This document shows positions 7,269 to 15,355 of a DNA stretch of 32,062 nt, in pieces. This DNA comes from Candidatus Blautia pullistercoris (GTDB taxonomy: Bacteria > Bacillota > Clostridia > Lachnospirales > Lachnospiraceae), in NCBI GenBank assembly GCA_019114545.1, contig DXFG01000149.1:1-32062 (forward strand). Direction: 5' to 3'. Positions within the stretch are counted from its first letter, which is position 1. The number at the start of each line of letters is the position of its first letter. The translations under genes and the position numbers were made by a program. The notes beneath the pieces were generated by a model. It saw only the letters and a list, made by a program, of their open reading frames with translations, was not told the origin of the DNA and did not search any database.

Positions 7269-8240
7269 ATGAAATCGGATATCTGGAAATATTGTAACAA
7301 AAGCCATACCAGAGAATTTCTCCTTTCCCTGGGGCTTACCGGAAAATTAAATCTCCCGGAAGAAAAGCAGCTTTCTCTTTTATATGGTCTTTCCAATCAT
7401 GCGGAAGAACACTATCAAAAGGTACAGATTCCTAAGAGAAACGGCACCTGGCGGACCTTATATGTACCCGATAGTTTACTGAAATATATCCAAAAGCAGA
7501 TCCTGCACAAGATTCTTATGCAGTTTCCTGTGTCCTCCTGTGCCTCTGCATATAAAAAAGGCTGCGCCTTGAAGGAAAACGCAGCTCCACATTCCGGAAA
7601 ACCCATTGTTCTGAAGATGGATATCTGGGATTTTTTCGGAAATATTACCTTTATCAGCGTCTATCAGCATGCCTTCCCCGGAGAGCTGTTCCCACCCTCT
7701 GTCAGGACCCTGTTGACACATCTGTGTTGTTATAAGGATTTTCTGCCCCAGGGGGCTCCCACCTCCCCTTATATCTCCAATCTGGTTCTTGCTCCTTTTG
7801 ATCACTATATGGAAAACTGGTGCAAAGGACGGAACATTACCTATACCCGGTACTGTGACGATCTGACCTTTTCCGGAAACTTTGAGCCTGAAATGCTAAT
7901 CCCCAAAGTATCCTCTTTCCTCCTTCGTATGGGATTTGAGGTCAATCCGAAGAAAACAAAAGTCTGCCGCCAGGGGCAGCAGCAGATCATAACAGGACTT
8001 ATAGTCAATGAAAAGGCACAGGTCCCCAAAGCATACCGCCGGAGCCTGCGCCAGGAAATTTATTATATAGAAAAATTCGGTCTTTCAGAACATCTGGCGC
8101 ATATCCATTCGGATCTTACGCCGGAAAGATATCTGGAAAAGCTGAAGGGAAGGATCCGCTATATTCTCCAAATCAATCCCCAAGACAAGGTGTTTCAGGA
8201 GGCTTTTACCCATCTCAACAAAATTCATATTTCACATTAA
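7269..8240 (+). CDS. Retron-type reverse transcriptase
   Basis: A 323-residue protein holding only fingers, palm and thumb. It begins with the IPKRNGTWRTLYVP and LKYIQKQIL segments (54-79) usual for retron enzymes. The retron NAxxH motif is present as NAAPH (104-108), the first catalytic Asp is D118 (MDIWDFF), and QGAPTSPYISNL (161-172) is the retron-style motif 4. The catalytic box is YCDD (195-198) rather than YADD, and the VTG motif appears as ITGLIVN (241-247). GGAGG lies 8 nt before the ATG. It would copy the msd into a multicopy single-stranded DNA joined 2'-5' to the branch G. No effector domain is fused, and no toxin, nuclease or nucleotide-modifying gene lies beside it: neighbours are a divergent GH13 gene and a convergent tatD. 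It is the main plus-strand gene in a 19-kb minus-strand stretch, consistent with insertion. Confidence 0.92.
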   Translation: MKSDIWKYCNKSHTREFLLSLGLTGKLNLPEEKQLSLLYGLSNHAEEHYQKVQIPKRNGTWRTLYVPDSLLKYIQKQILHKILMQFPVSSCASAYKKGCALKENAAPHSGKPIVLKMDIWDFFGNITFISVYQHAFPGELFPPSVRTLLTHLCCYKDFLPQGAPTSPYISNLVLAPFDHYMENWCKGRNITYTRYCDDLTFSGNFEPEMLIPKVSSFLLRMGFEVNPKKTKVCRQGQQQIITGLIVNEKAQVPKAYRRSLRQEIYYIEKFGLSEHLAHIHSDLTPERYLEKLKGRIRYILQINPQDKVFQEAFTHLNKIHISH

Positions 8241-9002
8241 TATTTTAAAAAGCTTCTCCGCATTTTTTCTGGTGGTCTCCACCACAGTCTCGTAAGGCAC
8301 ACCCTTAATCCGGGCAATCGTCTGGGCAACATAGGTAAGATACAGGGAACAATTCCTTTTTCCCCTGTAAGGTTCCGGAGCCAGGTAAGGGGCATCCGTC
8401 TCCAGCAGCAGATAATCCAGAGGTGCATATTCTACCACTTCTTTCAGCCGCTTTGCATTCTTAAAAGTAACTACGCCGCCTACGCCCAGATAATAACCCA
8501 TGTTCATATATTCCCGGGCATGTTCTTTAGAATAAGAATAGCAGTGAATCACACCGCTGAGGTTATCAGCCCGCTCGGCTTTCATAATGTCCAGCGTATC
8601 CTTTGCAGCGTCCCGGCTGTGGACGATAATAGGAAGTCCTGTCTCTTTTGCCAGATCCATCTGCCGGACAAACCATTTTTTCTGGATTTCATGGTTTTCC
8701 TTATCCCAGTAGTAATCCAGGCCGATTTCACCTATGGCAGCGATCTTCTCCCGGTCACAGTAGCCCCGCAGTTCCTTCATATCCTCTTCTGTAAGATTTC
8801 CCACTTCATCAGGATGGATACCCACGGCACCGTAGACAAAAGGATACTTTTCCGTCAATGCTACCGTATCTCTCACACCTTGCAGGGAAGCGCCCACGTT
8901 GATGATCTTCTCGATTCCCTGGGCATGCATGGTCTCAAGAAGTTTCTCTCTGTCCTCATCAAAAGCCTCATCATCATAATGGGCATGTGTTTCAAATATC
9001 AT
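8232..9002 (-). CDS. tatD: TatD-family metal-dependent DNase
   Basis: A 256-residue TIM-barrel hydrolase of normal length. Metal ligands are visible: ETHAHYD (H6, H8), GEIGLDYYW (E92), VHSRDA (H128), IHCYS (H153) and LETDAPYL (D203). The first motif is ETHAH in place of the usual DTHCH. The family cleaves DNA 3' to 5' and is implicated in repair and DNA degradation. GGAGAG precedes the ATG. The start overlaps the end of the upstream AI-2E-family gene by 11 bp, implying coupled translation. At its 3' end the TGA lies within the last codons of the retron reverse transcriptase, so the two convergent genes overlap by 9 bp with no terminator between them. In Bacillus its homologue follows metS; here it lies downstream of metG with two genes between. 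Confidence 0.9.
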   Translation of the reverse strand: MIFETHAHYDDEAFDEDREKLLETMHAQGIEKIINVGASLQGVRDTVALTEKYPFVYGAVGIHPDEVGNLTEEDMKELRGYCDREKIAAIGEIGLDYYWDKENHEIQKKWFVRQMDLAKETGLPIIVHSRDAAKDTLDIMKAERADNLSGVIHCYSYSKEHAREYMNMGYYLGVGGVVTFKNAKRLKEVVEYAPLDYLLLETDAPYLAPEPYRGKRNCSLYLTYVAQTIARIKGVPYETVVETTRKNAEKLFKILM

Positions 9003-10149
9003 GGATTTTTCTCTCCTTCAGTCTCTTATGAACAGTCTGGCGGAACAGGGCATAAAGTATAGAAGTCAGCGGAATAAACACCAGCATACCCACCACGCCC
9101 ATAAGGTTGCCGCCTACGGTTACTGCCATCAGTACCCAGATAGAAGGCAGTCCTACAGAATTTCCCACCACATGGGGATAGATCAGGTTTCCTTCGATCT
9201 GCTGCAGTACCAGAAACAGAATCACAAAGGCTACCGCCCGCATAGGGTTTACCACCAGGATCAGAAAAGCACCCACCACACAGCCGATAAAGGCCCCGAA
9301 GATGGGGATCAGCGCTGTGCAGGCAATAACCACACCTACCAGAAGGGCATAAGGGAATTGCAGAATACTCATGACCACAAAAAACATGGTCCCCAGGATC
9401 ACCGCTTCCAGGCACTGGCCGGTGACAAAGCTGGAAAAGGTTTTATAGCTCAAAGAGGCAACCTTCAATACCTGGCGCACAGCCTTTGCCGGTAAAAAAG
9501 CATAGAGCGCTTTCCGGATCTGCACAGACAATTTTTCCTTTTGAAGCAGAATATAGCAGGCAAATACAAAGCCAATAACAAAATTCATCACCGAATTGAT
9601 CAGCGTTACTGCCACATTGAATGTAGTGCCCAGAACATTTCCGGCTCCATTTCTCAGGAAATCAATGCCGGTCTGTATGATCTGGTCCCAGTTAACTTCC
9701 AGAGAATTAAACCAGCTGTTGATCTGATCCTCAATAAGAGGATTGGCCTGAAAATTATCTGTAAACCACTTCTGCATCCTGGGAATCGCCAGCTCGATCT
9801 GACGGCTCAGGCTTACGATCGTACTCCCGATTTCCGGAATCAGCACGACCAGAACAACCCAGATAATTACAATCACCAGCAGGATCGAAAGGATCAGGCT
9901 TGCCGGCCTTGCGAGCTTTTTCGCTCTTCCTTTTTCTTTCAGCCTGCCGAAAAGACGGTTCTCCAAAGCATGCATGGGCACATTAAGGATAAAAGCAATG
10001 GCGCCTCCCAGAATAAAAGGAAATACAAGATGCCAGATAAACACAATTCCTGCCGCCACGCTTTCAATCTTTTGTACGCCTATATAGAAAAGTACCGCAA
10101 AAACGATCAGCAGCATAATATTCTTCATATTCTTTTTGTTCAGATCCAT
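8992..10149 (-). CDS. AI-2E-family membrane transporter
   Basis: About 385 residues with roughly eight hydrophobic segments: a pair near the N-terminus (about 10-60), one around 85-105, and a C-terminal cluster including GVVIACTALIPIFGAFIGCV and the LILVVNPMRAVAFVILFLVLQQIEGNLIYPHVVG segment typical of AI-2E/TqsA/YdiK-like permeases. Some family members export autoinducer-2 or act as Na+/H+ antiporters; most, including this one, have unknown cargo. I chose the ATG at 10149 because GGGAGG is 6 nt upstream, whereas the ATG at 10155 abuts the ribosome site. It lies behind the P-type ATPase with a strong hairpin in between and overlaps tatD by 11 bp at its end. Confidence 0.85.
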   Translation of the reverse strand: MDLNKKNMKNIMLLIVFAVLFYIGVQKIESVAAGIVFIWHLVFPFILGGAIAFILNVPMHALENRLFGRLKEKGRAKKLARPASLILSILLVIVIIWVVLVVLIPEIGSTIVSLSRQIELAIPRMQKWFTDNFQANPLIEDQINSWFNSLEVNWDQIIQTGIDFLRNGAGNVLGTTFNVAVTLINSVMNFVIGFVFACYILLQKEKLSVQIRKALYAFLPAKAVRQVLKVASLSYKTFSSFVTGQCLEAVILGTMFFVVMSILQFPYALLVGVVIACTALIPIFGAFIGCVVGAFLILVVNPMRAVAFVILFLVLQQIEGNLIYPHVVGNSVGLPSIWVLMAVTVGGNLMGVVGMLVFIPLTSILYALFRQTVHKRLKERKIHDI

Positions 10150-10171
10150 AGGCATCCTCCCTCTTTCAGTC

Positions 10172-10200
10172 TGCGCCCCGCAGACAGTCTGCGAGGCGCA
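10172..10200 (-). terminator. GC-rich hairpin between ATPase and AI-2E genes
   Basis: Arms of up to 14 nt (10172-10185 and 10187-10200) pair almost perfectly, and the single mismatch on the plus strand becomes a G.U pair in the minus-strand RNA. No U tract follows, so it is more likely a processing, stability or weak termination element than a full intrinsic terminator. Confidence 0.45.
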
Positions 10201-10211
10201 CTCATTATTAC

Positions 10212-12818
10212 TTATTTCTTTATCTTCATGCGGATCCATTTAATAAGCTGAATCACTGGAAGGTTGGCCACTGCCAGTCCGTACATGATCAGCAGCTGGG
10301 TAAAGTTTAATGTCTGTACCTTAAAGATAGAATCCAATCCCGGGATCATGACTACACCGGTGATCAGCACCAATCCCAGAAGGAAAGCTCCTGCCAGATA
10401 AATGTTGTTGAAAAATCTTTTGGTAAACAGCACCGGCTTATCAGATTTACAGTTAAATCCATGAACCAGGCGGGAAGTACACAAGGTACCAAAAGCCAGA
10501 GTCATAGCCAGGGTAGTATTTTCCTGATAACCGATATAAAAGCCGATCATCGTCATAATACCGATGACCAGACCCTCGATCCCTATCTTGGAGAGAAAGT
10601 CCTTTGTAAGGATGGACTCATTCATAGGTCTTGGCTTATCGTTCATAACCTCCGGATTGTGCGGCTCCAGTCCAAGAGCAATGGCCGGAAGGCTGTCTGT
10701 CAGAAGATTGATAAACAGCAGGTGTACCGGTGCGAAAGGTACCGGCAGACCGGCCAGGGAAGCATAGAGTACGGACAGGATACCTGCAAAGTTTCCGGAA
10801 AGAAGGAACTGGATAGAGCTCTTGATATTCTTATATACATTCCTTCCGTTTTCTACAGCTTTTACAATAGTTGCAAAGTTATCATCGGTAAGTACCATGG
10901 AAGCAGCGTCTTTGGCCACCTCTGTTCCGGTAATACCCATGGCAACGCCGATGTTTGCCTGTTTCAGCGCCGGAGCATCGTTGACGCCGTCACCGGTCAT
11001 GGCTACAATATTTCCTTTATCCTGCCATGCCCGTACAATGCGGATCTTGTGTTCCGGTGAAACACGGGCATAAACAGAAATGCCTTCTACAAAATCCTGC
11101 AGTTCTTTGTCTGTCATATTTTCAATAACTGCGCCTTCGCAGGCTTCTGACTCATCTTTCAGGATACCGATCCTCTTGGCAATAGCTGCCGCCGTCACCT
11201 TATGGTCACCGGTAATCATAATAGGTTTGATCCCTGCACGGATACATTCGGCAACTGCCGCCTTGGATTCTTCTCTTGGAGGATCCATCATGGCGATCAG
11301 TCCTAAGAAAGTCAGATCATATTCGTCTTCCACAGAAATAGACTTCGTCTCTTCAAATTTCTTATATGCAAAAGCAAGGACACGAAGACCATTTCTGGAG
11401 AATTTCTGATTCTGTTCCTCAATAATTTTCTTGTCTTCTTCTGTAATCGGACATACCTCTCCGTTTTTCTGGATATGAGAAACTCTTCCCAGAAGAACAT
11501 CTACTGCTCCCTTTGTTACCATAGTACAGCCATTTTTCAGATTATGCAAGGTGGACATTAACTTTCTGTCACTGTCAAAAGGAACCTCGCTGTATCTGGG
11601 GTATTTTTCACGGATGGTCTCAGCAGGACATCCCAGTTTATCCCCCAGATTGATCAGAGCTGTTTCTGTAGGATCTCCGATCTCTTCACCATTTTTATTG
11701 GTAGAGTCGTTGCACAGGATGCTGTGGCGGAGGAGCTGTTTCTGAGCCTCGTCTTCCAGATCAATGGAAGCCGCGGGAATTTCTTTTCCTTCTACATAGT
11801 AGTCTTCTACGGTCATCTTGTTCTGTGTAAGAGTTCCTGTCTTATCGGAACAGATAATGGACACACTGCCCAGACCTTCCACAGCCTGGAGTTTACGGAT
11901 AATGGCGTGTTCTTTTGCCATCTTCTGGGTACCGAAAGACAGCACGATAGTAACGATAGAACTCAAAGCCTCAGGAATTGCGGCTACAGCCAAAGCTACA
12001 GCAAAAAGGAAAGCATCGGCAACTCCCTCTCCCCGGAATACGCTGATGGCGAAAAGAATGGCACAGAACACCAGGATCAGAATAGACAGCTTCTGTCCGA
12101 AATTATCCAGGTTCATCTGAAGAGGTGTCTTCTTTTCAGAAGTACTCTTTAACAGACTGGCGATCTTTCCAACCTCTGTGTTCATACCGATGCCGGTTAC
12201 CAGGAAGGAACCCCTTCCATAGGAAACAAAGCTTCCGGAGAAGACCATATTGGTCCGGTCTCCCAGAGGAACTTCTCCCTCAATGGCTTCTTCCATTTTT
12301 TCTACAGCAAGGCTTTCTCCTGTCAGTGCGCTTTCATCTACTTTCAGACTGGCGTTTTCCAGGATACGTCCGTCAGCCGGCACATAATCTCCTGCCTCCA
12401 GCATAACCATATCGCCTATAGTAACCTGAGAAGATGGGATCTTGATCACATCTCCGCCTCTGACAACTTTGGCCTCCGGCGCCGACATGGCTTTCAGACT
12501 GTTCAGGGACTGTTCTGCCTTTACCGTCTGGACCGTTCCAAGGATTGCATTGATGGTAATAACAATCAGGATAACAATGGCGCTTTCTGTCTCTCCCAGG
12601 ATACCTGATACAATAGCAGCTACGATCAGGATAATTACCAGGAAGTCTTTGTACTGTTCCAGGAAAATCTGGGGTATGGTCTTTTTCTTGCCTTCGGCCA
12701 GAGCATTTGGACCATATTTTTCCTGATTCTTTTTTACCTGTTCTTCTGTCAGAGGCTGGGTGCTGCCATTGACAGCTTTCTGTACCTCTGTCCTGGACAT
12801 TTGGTAATACTCTTTCAT
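10212..12818 (-). CDS. P-type cation ATPase (P2A, Ca2+/Mn2+ type)
   Basis: An 868-residue ATPase of full length. In order: cytosolic N-terminus; two helices (about 58-95); actuator loop with LTGES (165-169); helices 3-4 with VAAIPEAL (278-285, the calcium-pump M4 motif, PEAL in place of PEGL); phosphorylation site CSDKTGTL (D325); nucleotide-binding MVTKGA; hinge MITGDH and MTGDGVNDAPALK; and a C-terminal six-helix bundle containing NLLTDSLPAIALGLE. It pumps divalent cations out of the cytosol. The usual label is calcium-transporting ATPase, but a yybP-ykoY Mn2+ riboswitch leads this gene, so Mn2+ export is at least as likely. GGAGGAAG precedes the ATG at 12818; an in-frame extension back to 12902 would reach the riboswitch terminator and is not used. 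Confidence 0.93.
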   Translation of the reverse strand: MKEYYQMSRTEVQKAVNGSTQPLTEEQVKKNQEKYGPNALAEGKKKTIPQIFLEQYKDFLVIILIVAAIVSGILGETESAIVILIVITINAILGTVQTVKAEQSLNSLKAMSAPEAKVVRGGDVIKIPSSQVTIGDMVMLEAGDYVPADGRILENASLKVDESALTGESLAVEKMEEAIEGEVPLGDRTNMVFSGSFVSYGRGSFLVTGIGMNTEVGKIASLLKSTSEKKTPLQMNLDNFGQKLSILILVFCAILFAISVFRGEGVADAFLFAVALAVAAIPEALSSIVTIVLSFGTQKMAKEHAIIRKLQAVEGLGSVSIICSDKTGTLTQNKMTVEDYYVEGKEIPAASIDLEDEAQKQLLRHSILCNDSTNKNGEEIGDPTETALINLGDKLGCPAETIREKYPRYSEVPFDSDRKLMSTLHNLKNGCTMVTKGAVDVLLGRVSHIQKNGEVCPITEEDKKIIEEQNQKFSRNGLRVLAFAYKKFEETKSISVEDEYDLTFLGLIAMMDPPREESKAAVAECIRAGIKPIMITGDHKVTAAAIAKRIGILKDESEACEGAVIENMTDKELQDFVEGISVYARVSPEHKIRIVRAWQDKGNIVAMTGDGVNDAPALKQANIGVAMGITGTEVAKDAASMVLTDDNFATIVKAVENGRNVYKNIKSSIQFLLSGNFAGILSVLYASLAGLPVPFAPVHLLFINLLTDSLPAIALGLEPHNPEVMNDKPRPMNESILTKDFLSKIGIEGLVIGIMTMIGFYIGYQENTTLAMTLAFGTLCTSRLVHGFNCKSDKPVLFTKRFFNNIYLAGAFLLGLVLITGVVMIPGLDSIFKVQTLNFTQLLIMYGLAVANLPVIQLIKWIRMKIKK

Positions 12819-12900
12819 GCTTCTTCCTCCATTCGTTTTTCCGAGCCGTTCTTTCCCGGACTCTTTACTGATAGTTTGTTTCGTAAAGGTCTTTATATGC

Positions 12901-12950
12901 AAAAAGCGAGACCTTTACTGCACAGTTGATATATGCAATAAAAGTCTCGC
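12901..12950 (-). terminator. Riboswitch-controlled intrinsic terminator
   Basis: GCGAGACTTTTATTGCA (12950 back to 12934) pairs with the arm at 12922-12906, followed by five T on the minus strand. Its 5' arm shares bases with the closing P1 strand of the upstream aptamer, so aptamer folding and termination exclude each other. Confidence 0.8.
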
Positions 12951-13037
12951 TGTTTCATCACGACACGGATGAGAGATTCCTCATCGAGATTGACGATGCC
13001 GCAAACACCTCTAAAAGGTGCCAGCTACTCCCTTTCA
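12934..13037 (-). ncRNA. yybP-ykoY (Mn2+) riboswitch
   Basis: The minus-strand leader starts AAAGGGAGTAGCTGG (from 13035), the hallmark 5' strand of the yybP-ykoY class, and closes with CAGCGAGACTTTT. Between these lie a hairpin (CACCTTTTAGAGGTG) and the branch around CCGTGTCG. AAAG at the 5' end can pair with CTTT inside the 5' arm of the terminator, so ligand binding should open the terminator: an ON switch. This class senses Mn2+ and controls Mn exporters in many bacteria, which bears on the substrate of the ATPase downstream. Confidence 0.85.
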
Positions 13038-13046
13038 TTAAAAAAG

Positions 13047-13075
13047 ATGATAAACGATTAAAAAAGCCTTGTCAA
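13047..13075 (-). promoter_or_regulatory. Promoter of the riboswitch-ATPase transcript
   Basis: Consensus TTGACA (-35, 13070-13075) and TATCAT (-10, 13047-13052) with a 17-bp spacer. Initiation near 13040 would begin just before the aptamer. Confidence 0.8.
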
Positions 13076-13137
13076 CCCCTAAATTTTCAGCAACAGCAGC
13101 TGTAAGCATATAAGCGGAGTTTTCCCAATGGAGCTGA

Positions 13138-15099
13138 CTAGCAGATTTCCGCACCTGCAGGCATATCCTTGTCCGGAGTCATCAGGGCCAGCTCCCCGTC
13201 CAGACCTTCTGCACACAGAATCATGCCTTCTGAAAGTACCCCCGCCAGTTTGGCCGGTTTCAGGTTCACCAGTACCATGACTTTCTTTCCAACCATGTCT
13301 TCCGGCTTATAGTTGGACTTGATTCCGGAAACGATCTGTTTCACCTGGCTTCCGATCTTTACCTGGGAGCAAAGAAGCTTCTTGGATTTTTTCACTTCTT
13401 CACAGGCAATGATCTCTCCTACCTGGAACTGCATTTTCATAAAGTCCTCAAAGGTTACTTCCGGTTTTGCCTCAATGTCCACAACAGGAGCTTCTGCTTC
13501 CTCCGGTTCCTGTTCTTTTGCCTCCTGTGCTCTCATGGCTTCTACCTTTTCCATGACCTCTTTCACATCCAGGCGGGCAAAAAGAATCTCTGGTTTTTCT
13601 GTCACTTTATTTCCCGACGGATACAGACCGAAGGAATCCAGCTCCTCATAAGTCCTCTTGGGGGCATTAAGCTGAGCCAGGATCTTCTCTGTAGTGCCCG
13701 GCATAAAGGATTCCAGAAGAGTGGCGCCTACACAGATTCCCTCTACCAGGTTGTAGAGCACCTCTGCCAGACGGTCTTTCTTTTCCTCATCTTTTGCCAG
13801 TACCCATGGCATGGTCTCGTCAATATATTTGTTGCAGCGTTTAAATAAGGTAAAGATCTCAGTAATGGCGTCAGCCACACGAAGGTCTTCCATCTTAGCT
13901 TCCACTTTTCCCTTGGTTCCCTGGACAACGGCTTTCAGCTCATCATCTACCGGTTCTGTCACTCCGGTACTCTTTACCACGCCGCCGAAATATTTATTGG
14001 ACATGGAGATGGTCCTGTTCACCAGATTTCCCAGAGTATTGGCCAACTCAGAATTTAATCTCTCCACCATCAGCTCCCAGGTGATCACACCGTCGTTTTC
14101 AAAAGGCATTTCATGAAGAACGAAATAACGGACAGCGTCTACTCCGAAGAAGTCCACCAGCTGGTCGGCATAGAGAACATTTCCTTTGGATTTGCTCATC
14201 TTGCCGTCCCCCTGGAGCAGCCACGGATGGCCGAATACCTGTTTCGGCAGAGGAAGTCCCAGAGCCATCAGAAAAATCGGCCAGTAAATGGTATGGAAGC
14301 GGATAATGTCCTTTCCGATCAGGTGAAGGTCCGCCGGCCAGTATTTTTCAAACTGCTCTGTACTGTTTCCATCGCAGTCATAGCCAATCCCGGTGATATA
14401 GTTGGTCAGTGCGTCCAGCCATACGTAAACCACGTGCTTCGGATCAAAGTCTACCGAGATCCCCCATTTAAAAGAAGTTCTGGATACACACAGATCCTGA
14501 AGTCCCGGAAGGAGAAAATTGTTCATCATCTCATTCTTCCTGGATACCGGCTGGATAAACTCCGGATGTTCATTAATGTATTCGATGAGCTTAGGAGCAT
14601 ATTTGCTCATTCTGAAGAAATAAGCTTCTTCCTTTGCAGGAGTCACCGGACGGCCACAGTCCGGACATTTTCCATCCACTAACTGGGACTCCGTAAAGAA
14701 AGACTCACAGGGGGTACAGTACAGCCCTTCATAATAGCCTTTGTAAATATCTCCCTGCTCATAAAGCTTTTTAAAGATCTTCTGGACCTGTTTTTCATGA
14801 TAATCGTCGGTGGTCCTGATAAACTTATCATAAGAAGTTCCCATCAGATCCCAGATATTCTTGATCTCACCGGACACCTGATCCACAAACTCCTTGCAGC
14901 TGACACCGGCTTCCTCCGCCTTCAGCTCAATCTTCTGTCCGTGCTCATCCGTTCCTGTCTGGAAAAACACATCATACCCCTGCTGCCTCTTAAACCTGGC
15001 AATACTATCCGCCAGAACCGCCTCATAAGTATTCCCGATATGAGGCTTCCCTGAAGTATAAGCAATAGCGGTAGTAATATAATACTTCTTCTTATCCAT
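13138..15099 (-). CDS. metG: Methionyl-tRNA synthetase
   Basis: A 653-residue class I synthetase that charges tRNA-Met. HIGN (20-23) and KMSKS (300-304) form the ATP site. A zinc knuckle uses C128, C131, C145 and C148 (CTPC...CPDC). The anticodon-binding helical domain follows, and after an acidic linker (about 510-545) a C-terminal EMAP/Trbp111-like tRNA-binding OB domain starts near VTFEDFMKMQFQVGEI and serves in dimerisation and tRNA capture. AGGAGG lies 8 nt before the ATG. The gene is controlled by a Met T-box far upstream; about 250 nt of extra leader, including palindromic repeats, separates the T-box terminator from the start codon. Confidence 0.96.
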   Translation of the reverse strand: MDKKKYYITTAIAYTSGKPHIGNTYEAVLADSIARFKRQQGYDVFFQTGTDEHGQKIELKAEEAGVSCKEFVDQVSGEIKNIWDLMGTSYDKFIRTTDDYHEKQVQKIFKKLYEQGDIYKGYYEGLYCTPCESFFTESQLVDGKCPDCGRPVTPAKEEAYFFRMSKYAPKLIEYINEHPEFIQPVSRKNEMMNNFLLPGLQDLCVSRTSFKWGISVDFDPKHVVYVWLDALTNYITGIGYDCDGNSTEQFEKYWPADLHLIGKDIIRFHTIYWPIFLMALGLPLPKQVFGHPWLLQGDGKMSKSKGNVLYADQLVDFFGVDAVRYFVLHEMPFENDGVITWELMVERLNSELANTLGNLVNRTISMSNKYFGGVVKSTGVTEPVDDELKAVVQGTKGKVEAKMEDLRVADAITEIFTLFKRCNKYIDETMPWVLAKDEEKKDRLAEVLYNLVEGICVGATLLESFMPGTTEKILAQLNAPKRTYEELDSFGLYPSGNKVTEKPEILFARLDVKEVMEKVEAMRAQEAKEQEPEEAEAPVVDIEAKPEVTFEDFMKMQFQVGEIIACEEVKKSKKLLCSQVKIGSQVKQIVSGIKSNYKPEDMVGKKVMVLVNLKPAKLAGVLSEGMILCAEGLDGELALMTPDKDMPAGAEIC

Positions 15100-15131
15100 T
15101 TCATTTTCCTCCTGACTCTTAATTATCCCTT

Positions 15132-15176
15132 ATACAAATTTATCCAGCGCAGTTTGAGCCCCCGGCTCAAACCAGC
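15132..15176. repeat. Repeat unit A with internal palindrome
   Basis: A 45-bp unit matching unit B (15255-15299) at 36 of 45 positions by hand alignment. It contains a perfect hairpin, GTTTGAGCC (15152-15160) with GGCTCAAAC (15164-15172), loop CCC. Confidence 0.6.
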
Positions 15177-15192
15177 CCATCCCCACATCCAG

Positions 15193-15209
15193 CCCCTGGC
15201 GGGGTTTTT
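15193..15209 (+). terminator. Short hairpin with T run
   Basis: CCCC (15193-15196) pairs with GGGG (15201-15204) and is followed by TTTTT on the plus strand. No plus-strand gene lies before it, so it is probably part of the surrounding repeat element. Confidence 0.25.
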
Positions 15210-15235
15210 CCTTTTCGAGCGGCCACAGTGTCCAG

Positions 15236-15332
15236 GGGAATCCTGGTATCTTTTATGCGAATTTGTCGAGCACGGTTTGAGACCTTGGCTCAAACCAGCG
15301 CAGACTGAGCAATAAAAGATACCAGGATTCCC
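15236..15332. repeat. Palindromic element with 21-bp perfect terminal inverted repeats
   Basis: Positions 15236-15256 and 15312-15332 are perfect reverse complements over 21 bp. The 55-bp interior holds repeat unit B, whose centre forms another hairpin (GGTTTGAG 15274-15281 with CTCAAACC 15289-15296). The whole can fold into a long cruciform or stem, like a MITE or REP-type element. It lies in the untranslated leader of metG, downstream of the T-box terminator. No coding capacity. Confidence 0.7.
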
Positions 15333-15355
15333 TCAACACACCCGCCGCCCCTCCA

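Noticed and set aside
7269-8240. Group II intron or diversity-generating retroelement reverse transcriptase
   Set aside because: No maturase/X-HNH region and no intron domain V were seen, and no template-repeat/variable-repeat pair is nearby. NAxxH and VTG-like motifs plus an upstream msr/msd fit a retron.
10150-10239. N-terminal extension of the AI-2E-family protein to 10239
   Set aside because: It would read through the GC-rich hairpin and into the ATPase gene. The ATG at 10149 has a well-spaced ribosome site.
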